Source: Bradyrhizobium canariense (GTDB lineage Bacteria > Pseudomonadota > Alphaproteobacteria > Rhizobiales > Xanthobacteraceae). Taken from it: DNA of 64,000 nucleotides. The translations under genes were made by a program, and so were the position numbers. The notes under the pieces are model-generated. The model had not been told where the DNA came from and did not search any database. It worked only from the letters and a program-made list of their open reading frames with translations. Shown piece by piece: positions 47,023 to 56,040 of the stretch (the stretch's first letter is position 1; every line of letters begins with the position of its first letter). The stretch lies in assembly GCF_900105125.1 (NCBI RefSeq), contig NZ_LT629750.1, forward strand, positions 6,103,001-6,167,000, read 5' to 3'.

Positions 47023-48068
47023 GCACGCCCTCCCGCATTGTCGCCCCCGAGCGCCGCGCCGACGATGTCGGCGACACCGCGCTGCGTCCGCAATTGCTGT
47101 CGGAATTTGTCGGACAGCAGCAGGCGCGCGCCAATCTCTCGGTCTTCATCGAGGCGGCGCGCAAGCGAGGTGAGGCGCTGGACCATGTGCTGTTCGTCGG
47201 TCCTCCCGGGCTCGGCAAGACCACGCTGGCGCAAATCGTCGCGCGTGAACTTGGCGCCGGTTTCCGCGCCACGTCCGGTCCCGTGATCGCCAAGGCGGGC
47301 GATCTCGCAGCACTTCTCACCAATCTCGAGGAACGCGACGTGCTGTTCATCGACGAAATCCACCGCCTCAGTCCCGCGGTCGAGGAAGTGCTCTATCCCG
47401 CGATGGAGGATTTTCAGCTTGATTTGATCATCGGCGAAGGCCCGGCGGCGCGTTCGGTCAAGATCGAGTTAGCAAAGTTTACGCTGGTCGGGGCCACCAC
47501 GCGCGCCGGTCTCCTGACCAATCCGCTGCGCGACCGTTTCGGAATTCCGGTGCGGCTGAATTTCTACACCGAAGAAGAGCTGGAGAGGATCGTCACCCGC
47601 GGCGCGCGCGTACTCAACATTGGCATGACGCCTGACGGCGCCAACGAAATTGCGCGCCGCGCCCGCGGTACGCCGCGCATCGCCGGACGGTTGTTGCGGC
47701 GGGTGCGGGATTTCGCCTCGGCCGCGGACGCGGTCTCGATCGATCGCAAGATCGCCGACAACGCGCTCCGCGCGCTGGAGGTCGATGCCGCCGGCCTCGA
47801 TGCGATGGACCGGCGTTATCTCACCACCATCGCGATCAATTACGGCGGCGGTCCGGTGGGCGTGGAGACCATGGCGGCGGCGCTGTCCGAACCGCGCGAT
47901 GCGATCGAGGACATCATCGAGCCGTATCTCATCCAGTGCGGCTATCTGCAGCGCACGCCGCGCGGTCGGCTTCTGACCTCGCATGCCTTCCGCCATCTCG
48001 GCCTTGCTGAACCCGCCCGCGATCCGGCGCAGTTCGGATTGTTTGGCAGCGCGGAGGACGAGCAGTGA
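47019..48068 (+). CDS. ruvB: Holliday junction branch migration DNA helicase RuvB
   Basis: 349 residues of the AAA+ ATPase that drives branch migration. Walker A '[13 protein letters not shown]', Walker B '[11 protein letters not shown]', sensor '[18 protein letters not shown]', and C-terminal winged helix '[19 protein letters not shown]'. The start is GTG at 47019, overlapping the ruvA stop (GTGA). The stop overlaps the following ybgC start, as in intact tol-pal loci. Confidence 0.96.
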   Translation: MSTPSRIVAPERRADDVGDTALRPQLLSEFVGQQQARANLSVFIEAARKRGEALDHVLFVGPPGLGKTTLAQIVARELGAGFRATSGPVIAKAGDLAALLTNLEERDVLFIDEIHRLSPAVEEVLYPAMEDFQLDLIIGEGPAARSVKIELAKFTLVGATTRAGLLTNPLRDRFGIPVRLNFYTEEELERIVTRGARVLNIGMTPDGANEIARRARGTPRIAGRLLRRVRDFASAADAVSIDRKIADNALRALEVDAAGLDAMDRRYLTTIAINYGGGPVGVETMAAALSEPRDAIEDIIEPYLIQCGYLQRTPRGRLLTSHAFRHLGLAEPARDPAQFGLFGSAEDEQ

Positions 48069-48340
48069 CCGATATCGGTCTGCCGATGACGGCGCATCTC
48101 GACGGCGCGATCCGCGACGGTCGCCATCACATGCAGGTCCGCGTCTATTACGAGGACACCGATTTAGGCGGCCTCTTATCGCATCTGGCCTGGCAATCGC
48201 GCGCACCGCTTCGACGCGATAGAGCGGACTGCCACCCCTGGGGAGGCGGTAATATCCAGCGCAGCCATGTCGTTCATCACCCTTGGCAGCAAGACTTCTG
48301 GGCGGGCGAGAGAGCTACTCAAGCGATGTTCTATCGATAG
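48065..48340 (+). pseudogene. ybgC: truncated tol-pal thioesterase YbgC (5' fragment fused to foreign sequence)
   Basis: Starts with GTG overlapping the ruvB stop (or ATG 48086) and reads 'MTAHLDGAIRDGRHHMQVRVYYEDTD', the N terminus of hot-dog thioesterase YbgC including the catalytic Asp region. After about codon 34 (near position 48166) the expected continuation (an 'FSGIVYHANYLRF'-like segment) is absent. The frame continues 57 unrelated codons ('LGGLLSHLAWQSRAP...QAMFYR') to a stop at 48340. In relatives ybgC is followed by tolQRAB-pal; here a large accessory segment follows. The break therefore marks the left end of an inserted or rearranged region. Confidence 0.8.
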
Positions 48341-48396
48341 ATAGAGGTTGACAGAGATGGACAAGAGTCGTATCAAACCATCGATCTATCGATAGA
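48331..48396 (+). promoter_or_regulatory. promoter flanked by two TCTATCGATAGA operators
   Basis: Operator copies TCTATCGATAGA at 48331-48342 and 48385-48396 are perfect 12-bp palindromes. Between them lie TTGACA (48349-48354) and TATCAA (48371-48376) with a 16-base spacer. The promoter would drive the PEP-mutase-family gene and be blocked by TetR-type repressors. Confidence 0.65.
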
Positions 48397-48546
48397 TATA
48401 TTACGCAGCGGCGCGTGGCAGTTGATCGTGGCCCGTCGCTCAGTGCTGCGCGGCGGGTCACGGTCGCCGGCGTACGCAAGCAAGACTTCGAGTCCAAGTC
48501 TGTCTGCGATTTCACCATCGTGCAATCTATTGAACGGAGGATGACA

Positions 48547-49293
48547 GTGAGCCAGATCAAGAAAGCTAAACAATTTGCGGCCCTTCACGTCAAAGGGACG
48601 CCAGTGATACTTTATAACGCGTGGGATGCAGGCAGTGCGAAAACGATCGTCGAGACCGGTGCGGAGGCGATCGCGACGAGCAGTTGGTCTGTCGCCACTG
48701 CGCAGGGGTATGAGGACGGCGAGGACCTTCCGCTTCCGCTTGCCGAGCAGATCGTCGAGCGGATCGTGGCGGCAGTTGACGTGCCCGTGACCGTCGACTT
48801 CGAAGGCGGCTACAGCGACGATGATCGCAAACTAGCCTCGAACATCTCCAAGCTGCTTGATCTGGGAATCATCGGGATCAATTTCGAGGACCGCGTGGTT
48901 AAGGGGAAAGGGCTCTACGACGTTGATCGGCAGGCGAAGCGAATTGCGGCGATCCGACATGCTGCCGAACACAAGGGCGTTCCTCTCTTTATCAATGCGC
49001 GGACCGATGTGTTCTTAGGTAACAGCGGCGATGTCGACGAAGCCCTGGAGAGAGCGAAGGCATACGCGTCGGCCGGCGCGTCCGGCTTCTTCATTCCCGG
49101 GCTGACCGAGGCCGACCATATCCGTCGGATTGCTGAGGAAGCGAAGCTGCCGGTCAACGTCATGGTCATGGAAGGCGTCCCATCGAATGACAAGCTCGCG
49201 AAACTAGGTGTCGCCCGCGTGAGCTATGGGCCGATTCCGTACATCGAGGCGATGGAGGCTCTCCAGAAGAAGGCAAGCAAGCTCTTTTCGTAA
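48547..49293 (+). CDS. isocitrate lyase/phosphoenolpyruvate mutase family enzyme
   Basis: 248 residues, TIM barrel of the ICL/PEPM superfamily: 'LYNAWDAGSAKTIVETGAEAIATSSWSVA', metal-site 'VPVTVDFEGGYSD', 'GINFEDRVV', 'LFINARTDVFL' and 'AGASGFFIPGLT'. Members cleave or isomerise C-C or C-P bonds in 2-methylcitrate, oxaloacetate or phosphonate chemistry. No Cys of classical isocitrate lyase (KKCGH) is visible, so a lyase/hydrolase of the oxaloacetase or carboxyvinyl type is as likely. GGAGG at 48536-48540 touches the ATG at 48541, so the in-frame GTG at 48547 is the better start. Confidence 0.87.
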   Translation: MSQIKKAKQFAALHVKGTPVILYNAWDAGSAKTIVETGAEAIATSSWSVATAQGYEDGEDLPLPLAEQIVERIVAAVDVPVTVDFEGGYSDDDRKLASNISKLLDLGIIGINFEDRVVKGKGLYDVDRQAKRIAAIRHAAEHKGVPLFINARTDVFLGNSGDVDEALERAKAYASAGASGFFIPGLTEADHIRRIAEEAKLPVNVMVMEGVPSNDKLAKLGVARVSYGPIPYIEAMEALQKKASKLFS

Positions 49294-49567
49294 TCTGCAT
49301 GCGACCTCTGGAGGTCGGCCAAACCCGCGACGCCCTTGCAAGGATTGTGAGTAAATTTGCGCCGCGAAGATAGGCCAACTTCCGCAGCGCCGTTTGCCCA
49401 GATATCCTCATCTTCGTCTCGCGTTGCCGCGGTCTCGGCCCCTCGACCAGCCTTCGCCTGGACCAAAGGGGCGCGTCCCAGCGGACTGGGAAAATCACAT
49501 CAATCAATGAGCCGGTCTATGACGACGGCAACACGCCACGAGCGTAAAATCCAGAAGGAAGAATCCT

Positions 49568-50074
49568 GTGTATCATCAAGTCGTTTCGCAGTGCGTCCAG
49601 TCCTTGAAAACTGTAGAGGTCTTGCTCGACAAGGCCGAGCAATTTGCCGCTGCCAAGCAGTTTGACGTCCGTGTGCTGTTGAACGGCCGTCTCGCGCCCG
49701 ACATGAAGCCCTTGATCTACCAGGTGCAGAGCGCTTGCGACTATGTCAAAGCCGCCGCCGCGTGGCTTTCCGGGCAGACGCCTCCAAAGCACGAAGACAA
49801 TGAGCAAACCCTCAAAGAGCTGCGCGCTCGCGTTCGGAAAACTGTCGATTTCGCCGAAAGCGTAGGCAAGACACAATACGAAGGCGCAGAAGGCCGCAAA
49901 GTCAGCCTTTCGTGGGTTCCCGGGAAGGTCATCGGTGGCGAGGATTATCTGCTTCAGATAACGATTCCGAACGTCTACTTCCACATTGCGATGACGTACG
50001 CGGTTCTCCGCAACGGCGGCGTTGACGTCGGCAAGATGGACTTCCTTGGGCCAATGAATTTTGTCGAAGCCTGA
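49568..50074 (+). CDS. DUF1993 family protein
   Basis: 168 residues matching DUF1993 (DinB-like four-helix fold): 'QCVQSLKTVEVLLDKAEQFAAAKQFD', 'LNGRLAPDMKPLIYQVQSACDYVKAAAAWL', 'YLLQITIPNVYFHIAMTYAVLRNGGVDVGKMDFLG'. Function is unknown. GTG at 49568, preceded by AAGGA, is the start. It lies between the PEP-mutase gene and alkB in the accessory region and has no TCTATCGATAGA site of its own. Confidence 0.87.
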   Translation: MYHQVVSQCVQSLKTVEVLLDKAEQFAAAKQFDVRVLLNGRLAPDMKPLIYQVQSACDYVKAAAAWLSGQTPPKHEDNEQTLKELRARVRKTVDFAESVGKTQYEGAEGRKVSLSWVPGKVIGGEDYLLQITIPNVYFHIAMTYAVLRNGGVDVGKMDFLGPMNFVEA

Positions 50075-50192
50075 CGAGACAGGCATTCCTTTCTTGCCCG
50101 GACCCTCTCGGCGCCGATCGGTGGCGCGGTCGCCCTGCGGCAAGCCGTCCGCTCACCACAAGTCGAGCCTCCAAGAAGAATCTCCAGATTCG

Positions 50193-50825
50193 ATGCCCGT
50201 GAAACGCGCTTTAGCAAAGAAATACACCAGCAGCCCCGTCAGTGGCATGGGCGACCTGTTCGGGGATCCCGAGCTGCCTGCCGGTTTCCGCTATATCCCG
50301 TATGTAATATCGACCGCCGACGAAAAGAGCCTCGTTCAGCGATTTAAAAAGCTGCCCCTGAAGCCCTTTGAATTTCACGGACATCAGGGCAATCGCCGCA
50401 TATACACCTTCGGGCACAGATATGTCTTCGCAGGCCAGGAGCCGCGCGCCGATGCGAGCATTCCCGATTACCTTCTGCCGCTCACCGACGTTGCAAGCCA
50501 GATCAGTGGCGTGCCGGCCGAGGCGTTTGAGCAGTTCATGGTGACGGAGTATGCGCCGGGTGCTGGAATCGGCTGGCACCGCGACCGACCGTCGTATGAA
50601 GATATCGTCGCAGTGTCGTTTCTCGCGCCTTGCACATTGCGGCTGCGTCGGAGGGCGGGGGAGGGCTGGGAGCGCCGGTCCGCGCATGTCCAACCACGAT
50701 CAGTGTATTTGCTCCATGGCCCGGTGCGGAACAGCTGGCAGCACAGCATCGCGCCGATGGACGTTCTGCGCTACTCCGTGACCTTGCGTACGTTTCGCCC
50801 TGGCCGAAACTCCTCGAGCGATTAG
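50193..50825 (+). CDS. AlkB-family alpha-ketoglutarate-dependent dioxygenase
   Basis: 210 residues. Fe(II) ligands are HxD in 'GIGWHRDRPSYED' and a distal His in 'SWQHSIAPM', with 2-oxoglutarate-binding Arg residues in 'RYSVTLRTFRP'. AlkB-type enzymes remove alkyl lesions from DNA/RNA by oxidative demethylation. Presence in a cluster for electrophile handling suggests repair of alkylation damage by the same compound, which is inference. The ATG at 50193 follows a weak AAGAAG. Confidence 0.87.
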   Translation: MPVKRALAKKYTSSPVSGMGDLFGDPELPAGFRYIPYVISTADEKSLVQRFKKLPLKPFEFHGHQGNRRIYTFGHRYVFAGQEPRADASIPDYLLPLTDVASQISGVPAEAFEQFMVTEYAPGAGIGWHRDRPSYEDIVAVSFLAPCTLRLRRRAGEGWERRSAHVQPRSVYLLHGPVRNSWQHSIAPMDVLRYSVTLRTFRPGRNSSSD

Positions 50826-50952
50826 CGTTCCACCATTGCGGTTGTCAGATCGGCGAATAGATGGGCGAAGTGATTAGATAAAACGTCCGCGGCGATGGTG
50901 AGGTCGCTTCAGCCCGAAGCCGGGATCATGACAGCACGCTTTCGCGCGATCA

Positions 50953-51489
50953 TCAGGCGACTGCGAATGTGGACCCGGTAAGCCCCGCAGTCGCCTGATC
51001 GAACGCAGAGATATCGTGATAGGCACGCGTAAGAATCAGGCCTCCTTCCAACGCCGCCATCACATGGAAAGCCCGACCCACAGCATTCGCTCCGCCAATT
51101 CTGCTCGAAAGGTCGTCGATGCAGCGTCGAAAGAACATCTCGATTTCCTGCACGATCTCGGGCGGTAGACCGCCCGCTTGAGCTCCAAGCATGCCGCCTA
51201 GACACATCCGGCCATCCCGTTCGATCGCGCTGCGAAACGCGGATCGATAGATCGCAATCACCTGGTCGCCGCTCTCATCATGCCGCCGCGCGACCAGTTC
51301 GAAGAAGCGATCCCCGTATCGGCGCGCGACCGCAGCGGCCATTCCCGCCTTGGTCGGAAAATGGTGGTGGACACTGGCGCTCTTGATGCCGATCTCGGCT
51401 GCGAGATCGCGGAAGCTGAAGCCCCGGTAGCCCGCCTCGCGGATGCGAGCCTCGGCCAGGTCCATCAGGCGCTCTGCCGTTTCGTTCAT
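50953..51489 (-). CDS. TetR/AcrR family transcriptional regulator (first copy)
   Basis: 178 residues. The N-terminal helix-turn-helix 'GYRGFSFRDLAAEIGIKSASVHHHFPTKAGMAAAV' (about 20-54) is typical TetR, followed by a C-terminal ligand domain with 'CLGGMLGAQAGGLPPEIVQEIEMFF'. It is about 40% similar by eye to the second regulator at 59146, including 'FSFR.IA...GVKS.SVH.HFPTK'. It is divergent from the hydrolase operon; operator-like palindromes sit in the 95-base gap, consistent with autoregulation. Confidence 0.9.
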   Translation of the reverse strand: MNETAERLMDLAEARIREAGYRGFSFRDLAAEIGIKSASVHHHFPTKAGMAAAVARRYGDRFFELVARRHDESGDQVIAIYRSAFRSAIERDGRMCLGGMLGAQAGGLPPEIVQEIEMFFRRCIDDLSSRIGGANAVGRAFHVMAALEGGLILTRAYHDISAFDQATAGLTGSTFAVA

Positions 51490-51502
51490 TGCATTTCCTA
51501 TC

Positions 51503-51568
51503 TCTACTGATAGATAGACGTTGACGGCAGGGATTTCCAGAGTTATCCCTTTCTCTACCTATCGATAG
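51503..51568 (+). promoter_or_regulatory. divergent promoter region with two TCTATCGATAGA-like operators
   Basis: TCTACTGATAGA (51503-51514) and CTATCGATAG (51559-51568) flank a TTGACG (51521-51526) and a TTATCC (51543-51548) with a 16-base spacer. Expression of the hydrolase/oxidoreductase operon (plus) and of the TetR gene (minus) would both be affected. Confidence 0.6.
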
Positions 51569-51584
51569 AGCGGAGAAGGAGCTC

Positions 51585-52445
51585 ATGAGCAACGAACAGG
51601 ATACGCCGGCCGTTCGCCACGTCGACACGCCGTCAGGCCGAATCGGTTACGTGGAAGTGGGATCGGGACCGGTCGCTCTCTTCGTGCACGGCGTGCTGCT
51701 GAACAAGCACATGTGGCGCTACCAGCTCGGCGCGCTTTCAGATTTTCGGCGGTGCATCGCGGTCGACCTGCTTGCGCACGGCGACACGGAAATCGCAGCC
51801 GCTCAGAACGTATCTGTGACCGCCAACGCGAATATGCTGAAAGAAGTGCTCGACGCGCTGCATATAGATCAGGTCGATCTGGTCGGAAACGACAGCGGCG
51901 GAGGGATTTGCCAGATCTTCGCCGCGCTCAATCCGGATCGGGTGCGGATGCTGACGCTCACCAACTGCGATACCCATGACAACTGGCCGCCTGAAGCATT
52001 CAAACCGTTCGTGGAAATGGTTTCTGCCGGCGGGCTGAGCAAAACCCTCAACGCAATGCTCGGCGACAAATCGATCTATCGCTCGCCAGGGGCGCTTGGC
52101 CCGGCCTACGAGCATCCCGAAGCCGTCACGGACGAAGATATCGAAATCTACCTGCGGCCACACCTGCGCAACGAGCAGCGTACCCACGATCTGGAGCGTT
52201 TCGTCGGCGCATTCGACAATAAGCACACTTTGGCCATCGAGCCCCGATTGCGGCAGCTCAAGGCTCCGACGCTGATCGTCTGGGCCACGGACGATGTCTA
52301 CTTTCCGGTGAAATGGGCGCACTGGCTGGCCGAAGCGATCCCAGGAGCGAGACCGCCCGTCGAACTGCCCGGAGCGCGGCTTTTCTTTCCCGAGGAGCGG
52401 GCGGACGCATTCAATCGGCTGCTGCGCGGCCATTGGGTCGGCTGA
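51585..52445 (+). CDS. alpha/beta-fold hydrolase with Asp nucleophile (dehalogenase/epoxide-hydrolase-like)
   Basis: 286 residues. The oxyanion 'FVHGVLLN' (His35-Gly36) and the nucleophile elbow 'VGNDSGGG' (Asp103, not Ser) fit the haloalkane dehalogenase/epoxide-hydrolase branch. The second acidic residue is likely in 'LIVWATDDVYFP'. At the place of the usual catalytic His the sequence is 'PGARLFFPEERAD', with no His, so it may be a non-standard hydrolase. A GGAGAAGGAG ribosome site precedes the ATG. The next gene starts 63 bases downstream in the same operon. Confidence 0.85.
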   Translation: MSNEQDTPAVRHVDTPSGRIGYVEVGSGPVALFVHGVLLNKHMWRYQLGALSDFRRCIAVDLLAHGDTEIAAAQNVSVTANANMLKEVLDALHIDQVDLVGNDSGGGICQIFAALNPDRVRMLTLTNCDTHDNWPPEAFKPFVEMVSAGGLSKTLNAMLGDKSIYRSPGALGPAYEHPEAVTDEDIEIYLRPHLRNEQRTHDLERFVGAFDNKHTLAIEPRLRQLKAPTLIVWATDDVYFPVKWAHWLAEAIPGARPPVELPGARLFFPEERADAFNRLLRGHWVG

Positions 52446-52507
52446 CCAATCCGACCCGTACGATTCGGCGTCGCACGAGCCGAATCCCCATCAGCGAGGC
52501 ACTTGGT

Positions 52508-54142
52508 ATGCTGCTGGAAGACCGACTGGCCCAAATCGTTCCGACGCTGACTCCAGCTCAGATACAGTTCGCTCTTCGTTTCGCGAGCGGTCCTGAGCGG
52601 CGTTTTGCACCGGACGAAAAGCTTCTCGATGTCGGCGATCGGGACATGGCCGTGTGGCTGGTCGTCGAGGGGGGCATCGTTGCGAGCCGACGGGATGGTC
52701 TGGGCCGGGAGGGGATATTTGCCACCGGCGGACCGGGTCAGTTCAGCGGAGAAGTAAGTGACCTTGCCGGGCATGCCTCCTTGGCCATGGTCTGCGCGGG
52801 ACCGAACGGGTGCACGGCCTATCCGTTCGATCTCCCTCATCTTCGAGCTCTGCTCATCAGCAGCGCGGACATCGGCGAACTGATGATGCGGGCCTTCATC
52901 CTGCGGCGCGCCGCGCTGTTGGAGGGGGACAGCGTTGGCTCGGTCATCCTTGGAGAAGCGGGATCGCCGGCGACGGTTCGCCTTCGGGGCCTGCTTACCC
53001 GGAACAGCTACCCGCACTCGCTGATCGATGCAGGTGGTACTGAAGGTAAAGCCCTTGTCGAGCGCCTCGGCGTGCAGGCGGCCGATTTGCCGATCCTGAT
53101 CTGCCCGAACGGGACGGTGCTGCGGCGGCCCAGCGATACTGAGGCGGGAGTAGGGCTGGGAATCGTTCCCGATATCAAGCCTGGAACGACGTACGACGTG
53201 ATCGTCGTTGGCGCGGGCCCGGCAGGCCTCGCTGTTGCCGTGTATGCGGCATCGGAGGGGCTCTCCGTTCTGGTTGTCGATAGCCGCTCGTTCGGTGGCC
53301 AAGCGGGCGCATCCTCGAGGATCGAGAACTATCTGGGATTTCCGACCGGCATCTCCGGCCAGGCGCTTACGGCGCGCGCATTTCTTCAAGCTCAGAAATT
53401 CGGTGCTCAATTTGCGGTGCCGGTCTCGGTCGTCGAACTCGATTGCTCGCAGCCACCGTTGCACCGCGTGGCACTCGACAATGGCGTTTCAATTTGTGGA
53501 CGGACGGTCGTGATCGCGTCGGGCGCGCGTTACCGGCGGCCAGAGATCGAAAACCTCGACCGCTTCGAGGCAACCAGCGTCTCGTACTGGGCGACGACGA
53601 TCGAGGCGGCCCTGTGCGAGGGCCGCGATATCGTTCTCGTCGGAGGAGGCAATTCTGCGGGGCAGGCGGCTGTCTTCCTCGCCGCGCACGCGCGCCAGGT
53701 ACACCTGGCTGTCCGCTCGTCGGGCCTCGATGCCTCCATGTCCCGCTACCTGATCGACAGGATCAAGGCGACGCCCAACATCGACTTGCGGGTCCGCACC
53801 GCCGTCACCGGATTGTCGGGTACGGCAGATGGTACACTGGAAAGCATCGACATGACCTGCCGTGAGAGCGGCGACAGTCGCCGGGTCGACGCACGGCACA
53901 TGTTCTTGTTCATCGGTGCCGATCCCAACACCCAGTGGCTCGATCGGCGTATCACCCTGGACAACAAGGGCTTCGTTGCCACCGGTAGCGATCCGCAATT
54001 GCCGTTGGCAACCAGCAGCCCCGGTGTTTTTGCGATCGGAGACGTGCGGCGCGGATCGGTGAAGCGCGTGGCGGCCGGCGTCGGCGAGGGTGCCGCGGCC
54101 GTAGCTCAGATCCACGCCTACCTCGCCACCCTTCATTCGTAG
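52508..54142 (+). CDS. cyclic-nucleotide-domain / thioredoxin-reductase-like FAD oxidoreductase fusion
   Basis: 544 residues. Residues 10-130 form a cNMP-binding-like domain ('DVGDRDMAVWLVVEGGIVAS'), 145-205 a thioredoxin/glutaredoxin-like segment without a CxxC ('HSLIDAGGTEGKALVERLGV'), and 228-540 a pyridine-nucleotide disulfide reductase fold with GAGPAG (235-240), 'GGQAGASSRIENYLGFPTGISG', 'GGGNSAGQAAVFLA' and the terminal 'FAIGDVRRGSVKRVAAGVGEGAAA'. The redox-active CATC of thioredoxin reductase reads WATT. It therefore cannot reduce disulfides in the standard way and may reduce another substrate with NADPH. Confidence 0.87.
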   Translation: MLLEDRLAQIVPTLTPAQIQFALRFASGPERRFAPDEKLLDVGDRDMAVWLVVEGGIVASRRDGLGREGIFATGGPGQFSGEVSDLAGHASLAMVCAGPNGCTAYPFDLPHLRALLISSADIGELMMRAFILRRAALLEGDSVGSVILGEAGSPATVRLRGLLTRNSYPHSLIDAGGTEGKALVERLGVQAADLPILICPNGTVLRRPSDTEAGVGLGIVPDIKPGTTYDVIVVGAGPAGLAVAVYAASEGLSVLVVDSRSFGGQAGASSRIENYLGFPTGISGQALTARAFLQAQKFGAQFAVPVSVVELDCSQPPLHRVALDNGVSICGRTVVIASGARYRRPEIENLDRFEATSVSYWATTIEAALCEGRDIVLVGGGNSAGQAAVFLAAHARQVHLAVRSSGLDASMSRYLIDRIKATPNIDLRVRTAVTGLSGTADGTLESIDMTCRESGDSRRVDARHMFLFIGADPNTQWLDRRITLDNKGFVATGSDPQLPLATSSPGVFAIGDVRRGSVKRVAAGVGEGAAAVAQIHAYLATLHS

Positions 54143-54329
54143 TCCATGGTGACTTAAGCGGATGGAGCGTCGGCGGCTTGTCGCAGGCAGGTGAGGCAGT
54201 CGAACTGCCTTTGGTCGGCGTACCCGGACCTCCTGCTCGACTTGCACATCGACCCCGCCACCTATGACGACGCTGTCACGAAGCGCGGCGCCCGCAGGTC
54301 GGTGGCAAACATAAGCTGCGTGTCCCGCT

Positions 54330-55940
54330 CTAGGATGAGCGCGTTCCAGCCGCCCGGATGAGCCGCCAACTCGCCAGGCTTGCAAAAACTGCGACGACCG
54401 CAGCAACGGAGAGTGCAGCACCGAAGCCGGCTGCTACGCTGGCGTGCACCGCGCCTTGGAGGGCGATTCGAATCGGATCTGATAAAGCAGACAAAGCACC
54501 GCTCGCGTCGCCGCCCACGATCCGAAGGCTCAGGTCGTGCCAATCGATCCTCTGATCGAGCACGAGCGACCTTCCAAGCCTTCGAAGGTTGGCCTCGGCC
54601 ACGCCCGCGAGCACTGCGCCCAGCCCCGCGACACCGGCGACGATGCCAATGAACCGCGTCGTACTTGCCAATCCGGAGGCCATTCCGGCGCGCTCTGGCG
54701 GAACGGAGCTGACTTGAGCTTTCGCCGTCTCGCTGTTGAGCAGGCCCGCGCCGGATCCCGTGATGAACATGCCGATCGCAGCCGTCCAATATGCGAGGTC
54801 CGACAGCACGGCTGCTGCCGCGATCGCATTGCCAAGCGCGACCAATCCGAGACCGAAGCTCAGGATCGCACGGCTGGACATGCGCGTCGCGAGCCTGCCG
54901 CCCACGCTGGGACCGATCAGCAGCGGCAATGCGAAAGGTATCATTGCGAGACCTGCGATCGCCGGCGAAAGCACAAACGCATCCTGGAGATAGAGCGGAA
55001 GGATCGTCATCATGACTTGTGCTGCGGTCGCGTAACCCAGCATAGCGACGGCTGCTCCGGTGACGGTCGGATCGCGGAATATCGACAGGTCGATCATCGG
55101 GCGTGGGTGTTTGCGTTCGGCAAAAACGAACGCCACAAGCAGGACCGTGCCCACTGCTAATCTGATGATTGTCGGCGCACTCTCCCAGCCGATGCTATTT
55201 GCATCGATCAGAGCCCACACGACGCTGAAAAGACCGGCGCCAAAGAGGATGATTCCTGGATAGTCCAAGCCTGACGCTTTCGGGTCGCGAGATTCCGCGA
55301 CCGATGTCAGGGCGAGGACGATCAATCCGGCGCCCAACGGCAAATTGATGTAAAACGCCCATCGCCATCCCAAATAGGACGTAACGAGGCCGCCGAGGAT
55401 CGGACCGAGAGGCGGTGCCATACCCATTACGGTGCCCCAGATCGCGTAGACGCGGTCTCGTTCGTGAGGTTCGAATCCGTGTGCGACAACGGCCAGCGAC
55501 GAAGTCAGCTGGAGCGCGGCGCCGACCGCCTGCAATGCGCGCGCGCCGTTTAGCGTAGCGAGATTAGGTGCCGCACCGCAGAGAAAAGAGGCGAATGTGA
55601 AGATCGACAGCCCGATAAGCAGCATGCGCCGCCGCCCAAGACGGTCGGCCAAGGCGCCTGCTGGCATCAGCAGTGCCGCGAACGGAAGGATATAGGCGCT
55701 GACAACCCATTCGACATCGGTGAATCCGCCGTGCAGGTCGCGCGCAATGGATGGCAGCGAGACCGCGACAATGTTGGTGTCGAGCATGATGAGAAAGGGC
55801 GCGCCGGCACAACAAAGCAACATGCGCAGCTTCCGGCCAGAGAACCGAGCCGTCGGAGACGGTGGCATAGCATCAGTCTGCAGCTGTCCCGCTGCAATAC
55901 CGAGGCTATTTTCGCCATTCCTGAGCACGAAACCATCCAT
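54330..55940 (-). CDS. MFS transporter, DHA2 (EmrB/QacA) family
   Basis: 536 residues with about 14 hydrophobic segments, motif A 'GALADRLGRRRMLLIG' and motif C 'GPILGGLVTSYLGWRWAFYINLPLG', as in proton-driven multidrug exporters of the DHA2 group. An alternative start is ATG 55868 (MPPSPTARF). It is third in the minus-strand series SDR-OYE-MFS and probably exports the compound or product handled by the cluster. The 187 bases downstream to the oxidoreductase stop hold no gene. Confidence 0.9.
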   Translation of the reverse strand: MDGFVLRNGENSLGIAAGQLQTDAMPPSPTARFSGRKLRMLLCCAGAPFLIMLDTNIVAVSLPSIARDLHGGFTDVEWVVSAYILPFAALLMPAGALADRLGRRRMLLIGLSIFTFASFLCGAAPNLATLNGARALQAVGAALQLTSSLAVVAHGFEPHERDRVYAIWGTVMGMAPPLGPILGGLVTSYLGWRWAFYINLPLGAGLIVLALTSVAESRDPKASGLDYPGIILFGAGLFSVVWALIDANSIGWESAPTIIRLAVGTVLLVAFVFAERKHPRPMIDLSIFRDPTVTGAAVAMLGYATAAQVMMTILPLYLQDAFVLSPAIAGLAMIPFALPLLIGPSVGGRLATRMSSRAILSFGLGLVALGNAIAAAAVLSDLAYWTAAIGMFITGSGAGLLNSETAKAQVSSVPPERAGMASGLASTTRFIGIVAGVAGLGAVLAGVAEANLRRLGRSLVLDQRIDWHDLSLRIVGGDASGALSALSDPIRIALQGAVHASVAAGFGAALSVAAVVAVFASLASWRLIRAAGTRSS

Positions 55941-56040
55941 TCCGCTGTTCCGCGACCTGCGCGATGAGCTTGGCTATGTAGATCAGCGACAAGAGGTCCT
56001 GCCGACGCGCAGACGATCGGCAGGGCTTTCGAAGGCTCAA

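Noticed and set aside
54143..54329. Possible small Cys-containing protein on the minus strand (ADQRQFDCLTCLRQ...)
   Set aside because: Too short, no ribosome site, and no start that gives a plausible protein; probably noise or a remnant.
53489..54421. 310-codon minus-strand frame opposite the FAD reductase
   Set aside because: No recognisable domain; the plus-strand frame has complete FAD and NAD(P) motifs.
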